Assembly (NCBI GenBank): GCA_024734495.1
Contig: JALMQS010000816.1
Coordinates: forward strand, 4,997,580-5,061,579
Length of the DNA: 64,000 nt
From: Forficula auricularia
Lineage: Eukaryota; Arthropoda; Insecta; Dermaptera; Forficulidae
Reading direction: 5' to 3'
Below the pieces are notes generated by a model, which was not told the DNA's origin, did no database searches, and was given only the letters and a program-made list of their open reading frames with translations. The position numbers and the translations under genes are program-made. Position 1 is the stretch's first letter, and every line of letters starts with the position of its first letter. Below, one piece after another: positions 57,050 through 64,000 of this stretch.

Positions 57050-58036
57050 GAGACCAGATTTTTATCAGTAAAAAGTGCCAAAATATGCATTTAAAAATGC
57101 TGAAATATGCAAGTAATATGCAGAAATATGCAAATATATGCAGCAAAATATGGCAAACTAAATTTTTTTATGCACTAAAAAATTAAAATTGAAGACAAAA
57201 TGACTATATATTATAAGGAGTGCTATAAGAGGAATAAAATCGATAAAGTAAGCTATAGACACCAAGTGTCAAATATGTACTTTTATTTCGTAAAAAAAAT
57301 TCACAAAATTTTCCTTACATTTAATATAATATTATTAAAAAATCTTTAAACTCAAAGAAATAAAAGATAAACTTGAATAAAATAAACATAATAAATATAA
57401 TTATGTTTCAAAAATGTGAACGAAAAAATACGGGGAGGGGTAGTTTTATTTCACAGATTCGATTGTATTGTATTGCTTTTATTTTTTTACCATATATTAA
57501 CAAACTTTTCGTACAAATAATAAACTAATAAAATAATGCACATATTTGACCGGGTATACTAATCTGATCCCTACACTAGACACGAACACTCAATGTCCAA
57601 AATGGGCTATATATCCCGAAGGACGTTAAAAAAAATAATGAAAGAAAAAATTAACAAATGATCTCAAAAATAATTAAAATTTGATTTTAATTGTGAATAA
57701 TTTATGTTTGCAAGTGTCGTCCTGTTTTATTTCTTCTTTTTTTTCATTCTTTCGCCGAAAAGTTACTTTTAAAACATCTGTATTTGCCAAGAAATGTGCA
57801 ATATTTGACAAAAAATCCGTCAAATATGCAATTTTACGCAATATTTTTCAAATATGCAATTTTATGCAATATTACTCAAATATGAAATTTTATGCAATAT
57901 TACTCAAAAATGGAAAAAATATGCAGTATAAAATATACAGTATCCTAGATTCATGATTCGGATAGATAATTGATCTACTGGGTCGTATGTGTTGGCGAAC
58001 AAAATATGCAATTGCATAGGAATCCGGTCTGTAATT
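57050..58036. mobile_element. hAT-like element with AGACCAGAT ends and ATATGCA repeats
   Basis: The left end AGACCAGATTTTTATC is inverted on the right as TATGCAATTGCATAGG and AATCCGGTCT. Sub-terminal ATATGCA repeats (TATGCAATATTTTTCAAATATGC) fill both borders. The 91-codon frame 57681-57956 crosses those repeats and is an artefact. No transposase. Confidence 0.5.
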
Positions 58037-58504
58037 ATAATCTACTTATTTTGTTTAAATTATAAAAAAAATTCTATCTTAATAATGTTCAGTATCAGAC
58101 TTTTTAAAATCTGGCAACCCTGGGGGCCGGCCAGCTATTTAGCCACCACACGGTTTCAATTTCGGTAATCCGATTATAAATCAACTTTTCAGTAGAATAG
58201 AATAAAATTGGAATTACGAAATAATTTAATGAGAAATACCTACTTAAGTAATGCTTCGTAATAATGGAGTTTCGAAGAAATACAGATTTGAGAAAATGGG
58301 TTACTTTGTAAAGAATAATCGAAAAATTCAAGAATAATACACTTCTTTCTAATTGTAATCATCACCTATTCGCTGATGATTTTCAGTTTTATGTGCACTA
58401 TGCATAAACAAGTTATGATGATTTTGATCATAATAGTGATTTAAACATTATATTCATATGATTTTGATCATAATAGTGATGTAAACATTATATTCATACG
58501 AGCT

Positions 58505-58600
58505 TTTCGTGCGTGCCTTCGGCACGCCCTCGAAGCCCGGCCCTCCGTGCTGGTGCCCTGGCGGACAGTGACTGTAAGTCATGTCTCGGGGCCCATCCTG
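58505..58600 (+). repeat. GC-rich hairpin head (relative of 4828)
   Basis: GCGTGCCTTCGGCACGCCC then CGGCCCTCCGTGC and CCCTGGCGGACAG closely resemble 4836-4900. A 7-bp stem with TTC loop is perfect. Just left of it are two copies of TTTTGATCATAATAGTGATG (58418 and 58460 region). Confidence 0.55.
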
Positions 58601-59670
58601 TCAACACGTATACCTGCTACTCTCTACGTCTCCAGTGAAATTCTCAAATTACCAGGCTGACTTTAAATATTTTATCTGCATGAAAATACTCAGAATCTTT
58701 TGCTTAATCCAGTGATATAAAAATATCATTTTTATTTTTACCCCTTCAAATTTAATACAACTAATTTCTCACTTTATATAATACTTTCATTCGATCCTTT
58801 GTTCCCAAGACACATGTCCTGACAGGCCATTCACCTTTTTGCAAGCCCCTTTTGACAACAACCGTTTACCCAAAATTCCATCCCATATACAAATATTATA
58901 TTATTTTAGAACATTCCGATTTAAATATTTTATTTCAGAACATTCAATATTAAATTGATTCAATTCCAATTCATCTTACTTTTAAATTAAATTCTAATTC
59001 GTATTCTCATTTTTTCATCTTCTAAAATACATAATATATATATTTTTAAATAAACTTCATTTTATTAATATTATATAATCTACTATTACACGGTTTCTAA
59101 ACATTAATTGTTCAATAATAATTCTATAATAAACTCAACCAATATCTTATTTTAAATCTTATATATTACATTAACTTTTTTCACTCGTACTCCCATTTTA
59201 AATATATACGTATATATATATTTTTAAATAAACTTCTTTTTATTAATATCATTTTCTTATTATTGCACGGTCCTTAAATATTAATTGTTCTATAAAAATT
59301 ATATAATAATCTCTATACATAATAATCTTATAATTTAAAATATATCTATTATAAAATCTAGTATCTAAATTAATAACAAATAATTCTTCTCCCCACTAAC
59401 AACATCAACTAGTTTTAATTAATTTAAGACTTAATCTAGCAATTTATTAAATAGCTCATAATTTTCCCCTTACTAACAATCAATCCAAGTGGTAGATTTA
59501 AACCTTTTTAAATCGCCCGGTGGAAAACCACTGTCCAATTTCTAAGAGCTCACTGATATTGAATATATTCAAAAATATATCCAAGTTTGGAGTTTTAATT
59601 GGTTTACCGGCTCTCTTATCTTTACTTTTCTTGTCACCCTTTTCATTTCCACCTCAAACTCTCCTTACTA
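58601..59670 (+). other. Presumed 5' untranslated region of the LINE and AT-rich flank
   Basis: T/A-rich DNA without a frame of note. The last 150-200 bp (with AAATCGCCCGGTGGAAAACC and CTAAGAGCTCACTGATATTG) is less AT-rich and probably belongs to the LINE 5' UTR, but no 5' boundary can be set. No ORF1 was found, so the copy is 5'-truncated or the family lacks ORF1. Confidence 0.4.
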
Positions 59671-62532
59671 ATGACATCAATTAAAATCAATTTCTGCAAC
59701 ATTCGCGGTCTATCTCGCAATTCGAATTTACACGACGTATTTCAACATCTCGAACATGAAAAACCTGCTCTTTTAGGCCTATCCGAAACTATAATTGACG
59801 TAAATAAATCTAACTGTCGTGACTACCAATTCGAAAACTATACACTTCATTCAAAATTTCGAAAAAAAGGAGGGGTCTGCTGTTATATTAGAAAGGACAT
59901 CCCTAGTAGGCGTTTAACTAATCTAGAATCCAATGAATTCGATGCCATATGGATCAAAATCACGTTAGGCCATTCAACTAAATTCTTCTGCATAATATAT
60001 TTGCCCCCCAAAGACCCCAGATACAAACAATTTTTTGACTACCTCCTTGAGTGCCATTGCAATATCCTGAAAGAATTTCCATCTTCTGAAATATCTTTCC
60101 TAGGTGACTTTAACGTCCACAACAAAAATTGGCTAAAATTTTCTAGCCATAATTCCCCCGCAGGCTCCGACGCTGAAATCTTCTCTACGGCGTGTGGCCT
60201 CACACAAATTATTAACGGCCCCACAAGAATCCCAGACAAAGCCAATGAAAAATCCAATCTTCTCGATCTTTTCATCACTTCCCACCCTTCGTCCTATGAA
60301 GCAAAAATTTCGGCCCCTTTAGGTAAATCTGACCACAATCTGATAAAAATTAAAACCTCCGCCAATTTGCCAAAACCCCCGTCACCCCACTCCAACCCCA
60401 GAAAAATATGGCTAGTCGATAACGATAACATTAATTGGAATGACATGCGTAACTTTTTTGCCGCTTACCAGTGGAATGAACTCTGCATCAGAGATAAAAA
60501 CGCTTCAGAATTCGCAGACGCCCTTAACGAGGCAATTCAAATAGGCTTAGAAACCTATATCCCCTCAAAATTGATTAAAGGGAACAAGGATTCTAAGCCT
60601 TGGTTTGGTCGACAATGCGCAGATTCCGTCCGTGAAAAAAACAAATCTTTTCAGAAATGGCAACTTTCACAGCTAGAATGTGACCGAGTTGCATTTACCA
60701 AGTCGCGAAGCTCATGCAAAAAAATCATCTCTGAGGCAAAGAAATCATTCGACCAGAGGATAGCTGACCGTCTCGCATCTTGCCCCAATGGAAAACGGGC
60801 CTTTTTCTCGTTACACAAGGCAATAAATAGAAATTTCGCGTCCCCCTCACTTCCGCCCCTCTTTCACCCAAATGGTTCAGTAGCCACGACCCCCGCTGAA
60901 AAAGCCGAATCACTAGCATCCTATTTCGCAACTAACTCCACTTTAGATGACAAAGGGCTTAACCCGCCCACTTATACCCCCCAAACCAACCTCATGGGCA
61001 AAATAATTTTCAGGCCCCAAATAATCATAAAAGCCATTAATAAATTAAATTCCAAATCCGCCGCAGGCCCGGATAACATCCCACCAATTCTCATTAAAAA
61101 ATGCGCCCCTGAACTTGCCCCTATCTTATCCAAGCTATTCCAACTCTCTTACGAGTCGGGCATATTCCCCAAAAGCTGGAAAATAGCCAGAGTCACACCT
61201 ATTCCTAAAAAAGGAGACACATCTCAAATCTCTAATTACAGGCCTATCTCGATCACCTCTGTTCTTTCCAAATTAATGGAATTAGTCATAAACCAACACG
61301 TCCTTCATCACTTAGAAAACAATAAATTAATTCACGATAGGCAATATGGATTCAGACAAAATCGTTCCACAGGCGACATCTTAACCTATGTCACCCACAC
61401 CTTGAACAATACTCTAGAGGCCGGAAAAGAAACCCTCGCTGTAGCCCTTGATATCTCCAAAGCTTTTGACCAGGTTTGGCACAAAAATCTTCTTGCCAAA
61501 CTACCAGCCTTTGGATTCACACCAACACTTCGCAAATGGATTGAAAGCTTTCTGACAAACCGAAGTATAAAAGTTGTGGTGGATGGAACATCTTCTGAAT
61601 CGTTCTCCACAAACTCTGGTGTTCCCCAAGGCTCTGTAATCTCCTCCACACTCTTCCTTATTTATATAAACGACCTTATTGATCAAACGGCAAACCCCAC
61701 TCATTGTTACGCCGACGATAGCACTCTACACGGCAAACCCTCTCTCCCGAATAATCGAATCAATATTGCCTCCTCAATTACTCTCGACCTAGACAAACTG
61801 AATAAATGGGGCTCTCAAAATTTAGTTAACTTCAATTCAAACAAGACTCAATGTTGTCTAATTTCTAGGCGCGAAAATAGAGATTTCCCTGATATTCACT
61901 TCGATTCGAATACCCTGAAAATGTGTGACAGCCTATCCATGTTGGGCGTCTCTGTCGCATCTGACCTGTCTTGGAATGAACACATCTCCTCTGTGGCGAA
62001 ATCTGCAGCAAGGAAGATTGGCTTCTTATTCAGGTCCAAGCGATTTTACAAACCCCCACAACTTCTCACCATCTACAAGGCCCAAATCCGCCCCTGTCTC
62101 GAATACGGCTCTCATCTGTGGAGAGGAGCCTCAAAATATTCTCTTGCTACCCTTGATGCAATTCAGAAACGAGCCGTCAGGCTAATTGACGATTCTACCC
62201 TCACCGACTCCCTCGACTCGCTGGCTCATCGAAGAGATGTCTCCGCCCTTTCCCTTTTCTATAGATACTATCACGGCAGGTGCTCTGATGAGATAAAATC
62301 AATAATTCCCCCCAAAGCATGCTTTGCACGCAGCACACGTTTTGCCGACTCCCAACACTCTTTCGCGGTCAAATTAGAAAAGTGCCGGACCACTTCATTC
62401 GCGAATTCATATATCCCCATGACTTCAAGGAACTGGAACTCTCTCCCAGCCTCTATCTTTCCCAGCACCCATGATCTTCAAACCTTCAAAACCAGGGTGC
62501 ATAGACACCTACGTCTACACCCTCTCACTTAA
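59671..62532 (+). CDS. LINE ORF2: AP endonuclease plus reverse transcriptase (jockey/CR1-like)
   Basis: An intact 953-aa frame. The start is the ATG at 59671 (MTSIKINFCNIRG). An upstream TTG extension is open but begins without an ATG. Residues 1-230 form an apurinic-type endonuclease that nicks target DNA: N10, E39 (LSETI), GDFNVH at 145-150 and SDH at 220-222. Residues about 500-760 form the reverse transcriptase, with NYRPIS, LDISKAFD (D594), GVPQGSVISS and YADD (680-683). The tail has WNSLP before a final basic helix. All catalytic residues are present, so the protein may be active. No RNase H domain. It is GC-richer than the flanks and unbroken. Truncated relatives at 16511 and 44060 show past activity. 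Confidence 0.95.
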   Translation: MTSIKINFCNIRGLSRNSNLHDVFQHLEHEKPALLGLSETIIDVNKSNCRDYQFENYTLHSKFRKKGGVCCYIRKDIPSRRLTNLESNEFDAIWIKITLGHSTKFFCIIYLPPKDPRYKQFFDYLLECHCNILKEFPSSEISFLGDFNVHNKNWLKFSSHNSPAGSDAEIFSTACGLTQIINGPTRIPDKANEKSNLLDLFITSHPSSYEAKISAPLGKSDHNLIKIKTSANLPKPPSPHSNPRKIWLVDNDNINWNDMRNFFAAYQWNELCIRDKNASEFADALNEAIQIGLETYIPSKLIKGNKDSKPWFGRQCADSVREKNKSFQKWQLSQLECDRVAFTKSRSSCKKIISEAKKSFDQRIADRLASCPNGKRAFFSLHKAINRNFASPSLPPLFHPNGSVATTPAEKAESLASYFATNSTLDDKGLNPPTYTPQTNLMGKIIFRPQIIIKAINKLNSKSAAGPDNIPPILIKKCAPELAPILSKLFQLSYESGIFPKSWKIARVTPIPKKGDTSQISNYRPISITSVLSKLMELVINQHVLHHLENNKLIHDRQYGFRQNRSTGDILTYVTHTLNNTLEAGKETLAVALDISKAFDQVWHKNLLAKLPAFGFTPTLRKWIESFLTNRSIKVVVDGTSSESFSTNSGVPQGSVISSTLFLIYINDLIDQTANPTHCYADDSTLHGKPSLPNNRINIASSITLDLDKLNKWGSQNLVNFNSNKTQCCLISRRENRDFPDIHFDSNTLKMCDSLSMLGVSVASDLSWNEHISSVAKSAARKIGFLFRSKRFYKPPQLLTIYKAQIRPCLEYGSHLWRGASKYSLATLDAIQKRAVRLIDDSTLTDSLDSLAHRRDVSALSLFYRYYHGRCSDEIKSIIPPKACFARSTRFADSQHSFAVKLEKCRTTSFANSYIPMTSRNWNSLPASIFPSTHDLQTFKTRVHRHLRLHPLT

Positions 62533-62648
62533 ACAACTTTCCCTTCTCTTCGGTAATGCAAGGGTCTTTCGAGATCCATAGGGACTACATCTTTACTGGT
62601 GCACCCCTTCTTGCATTCGATTGCATTAAAAAAAAAAAAAAAAAAAAT
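62533..62648 (+). mobile_element. LINE 3' UTR and poly-A tail
   Basis: A 3' UTR of only about 95 bp, with CTTCGGTAATGCAAGGGTC, CTTTACTGGTGCACCCC and a short inverted motif TTGCATTCGATTGCATT, then a 21-base A tract (62628-62648, one interruption just after). The same UTR followed by A or T tracts defines the two truncated copies, so it holds the signal recognised by the reverse transcriptase. Confidence 0.9.
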
Positions 62649-63835
62649 AAAGCGTCTCGGTCCAAAAATTTTATTCCTCTTAAAAAAACACACTCCAAAT
62701 GTATACCTGTAAACTCCCGAAAATACATAGTCTCTTAAAAGTTTCGCCTCATTTTCGTCCTGACACAGCTACAGAAATGAGGCTCTAGATATGAATCTGG
62801 AAGTATTTTTTTTTTCTATAATCTACAGCATTGTGATATTTTTGTGTGGAAATAGATTTATTTAAATAAGTGGGATCGTGTGAGGAGGAGAATTATATTA
62901 TATCATTTTTTTAAAATTTGGGATCGATAATCGATATAAGGCTCCAAATATTTAAAAGCGATCAGGTGTTGTTTGTATGACAGGCTGCTCCAGTATAGCC
63001 ATGAGAAACTCGGGCATATGTGTCTTAAGTCGTTCAATTTTGTAAAAATCAAAAAATAAGAATAACAAAATTTATATTTGTAAAAAATTATAAAAAGAGG
63101 CAAATTATTAAAAAATAAACAAATAAAATATAAAATATAAATCAAATAAGATGTGATTAATTTCTTCTTCTGTGCGCAAAGAAAAGCGAATTGAATATTT
63201 AATTTTTGAGTGATGGTGGTGGGGGGGGGGGGGGGGAGCAGGAATAATGATCAATATATTTAATGTTTCTTAATTTAAAATCAATTGGAGTCTTTCATTT
63301 CAAAATTCGAGTTCAAATTACAATTATATTTCAAATTTGCCGCAAATATACCACAAATATACCGACGGCATCAGCGCTCCCTGTCGACAACATTACGTTA
63401 GCGTTGCTGCAAATTAATATGGACTGTTATATATATAATAAAATCCCAAGCTTACAATTAAAAAGAAGCCATCGAAGGATAATTTTGTTTTTTAATAATA
63501 TAAATAAATAAATAAAGTCAGTTTGGTCAAGAAGTCAACCATTAGATAATATTAGTACTCAGTTGGTCTAGAATTGCCCTTTTTCTTATTTCCAATTACA
63601 AATATTTAATAGATTTTTAATGACGAAAATTCGAGACTATTTCAAACGAGTTGAGACACGCATAAACAAGTTGAGACGTGTTGGCGGATTACATCGCAAA
63701 AAAATGTTTTCTCGAATATTTGGAATTTATTCATTTTCTCTGATGAATAAATATCAATTAAGAAAAAAAAAATTGATACCCATATAAGATACAAATAAAT
63801 TTCATTTGGTATAAATGATTTGAGTTATACCAAAT
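62649..63835. other. AT-rich region, no gene seen
   Basis: Contains a G16 run at 63221-63236. Frames at 62903-63145 and 63263-63511 are AT-rich and unrecognised. Confidence 0.35.
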
Positions 63836-64000
63836 GAGCTGAAAATTGGTACTCAAATATGTATTTTCCCATTACAATGCACCAAGTTTTTATCTTATAC
63901 CTGAGCACGTTTCCTGAAAATACAAAATGCCAATCTTGAATGGTTTTAGATAATAAGCTGAAAATTGGTAGTCAACTATGTTACAATGCACTAAATTTTA
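63836..64000 (+). repeat. Start of a 120-bp direct repeat at the window edge
   Basis: AGCTGAAAATTGGTACTC and ATTACAATGCACCAAGTTTT at 63837-63892 recur from 63957 with 120-bp spacing (AGCTGAAAATTGGTAGTC, GTTACAATGCACTAAATTTT). The second unit is cut by the edge. Confidence 0.65.

Larger units (their letters stand above)
56300..58290 (+). repeat. Dispersed repeat (9.5 kb family) split by a 1.8 kb composite insertion
   Basis: The left piece 56300-56335 (CATAGTTAGACAGTTTTCC) and right piece 58118-58290 (AGCCACCACACGGTTTC, CCGATTATAAATCAAC, ATGGAGTTTCGA) are contiguous at 9525-9720. The DNA between (56336-58117) starts GTTACCATACTGGGATTATC and ends CTGGCAACCCTGGGGG, loosely inverted, so it may itself be a hAT-like element holding further insertions. 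Confidence 0.6.

Noticed and set aside
59599..59670. 24-residue N-terminal extension of the LINE protein
   Set aside because: It begins at TTG, not ATG, and the endonuclease domain starts directly after the ATG at 59671.

Overview
The window is 64 kb of AT-rich eukaryotic DNA, almost certainly from an arthropod and most likely an insect. No complete host gene is recognisable. Nearly everything that can be identified is a transposable element or a repeat: an intact Ty3/Gypsy-type LTR retrotransposon, intact and fragmentary jockey/CR1-like LINEs, tRNA-derived SINEs, a miniature LTR element (TRIM), several hAT-like elements, a PIF/Harbinger remnant, many long palindromes and a few tandem arrays. 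There are no operons or bacterial features. The arthropod assignment rests on the repeat types (CCGACTTC-type elements, CsRn1-like Gypsy, small hAT elements beginning CAGTGGCGG or CAGGGGTG), so it is inference. The region could be intergenic or lie inside a large intron.

Layout. 1-3975 is the 5' part of a minus-strand Gypsy element (5' LTR, primer binding site, gag, open pol running off the left edge), inserted into an older LINE reverse transcriptase fragment (3976-4318). 4320-9700 is a mosaic of LINE 3' ends, RTE-like tails, palindrome fragments and hAT-like elements. 10338-16773 is a large inverted-repeat structure: two arms of about 0.66 kb around about 4.8 kb, with LINE remnants, a palindrome and one possible exon between them. 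A short LINE copy has inserted into its right arm. 17.4-22.4 kb holds foldback elements and the first of four CCGACTTC elements. 22.8-24.8 kb holds LINE 3' ends with a SINE that has a perfect target duplication. 25.2-26.4 kb is a dispersed repeat with a TRIM inside it. 26.6-50 kb carries further CCGACTTC and TACTTTATCC repeats, palindromes, a 179-bp tandem array, a Harbinger fragment and a palindromic 119-bp satellite. 50-58.3 kb is a nest of hAT-like elements, a second SINE and a composite 1.8 kb insertion. 59.5-62.65 kb is an intact jockey/CR1-like LINE (endonuclease plus reverse transcriptase, 953 aa). Two short 5'-truncated relatives of it lie at 16.5 and 44.1 kb. The right edge begins a 120-bp direct repeat.

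The Gypsy and the LINE are autonomous-type elements with all visible catalytic motifs present, so they may be recent arrivals. SINEs, the TRIM and small hAT-like elements depend on enzymes of other elements. A recurring motif in several palindromes resembles the small hammerhead-ribozyme variants known from Penelope-like elements, and I regard it with the 10-16 kb inverted repeat as the most interesting material here. Coordinates of repeats are eye estimates, usually good to within 5-20 bases.
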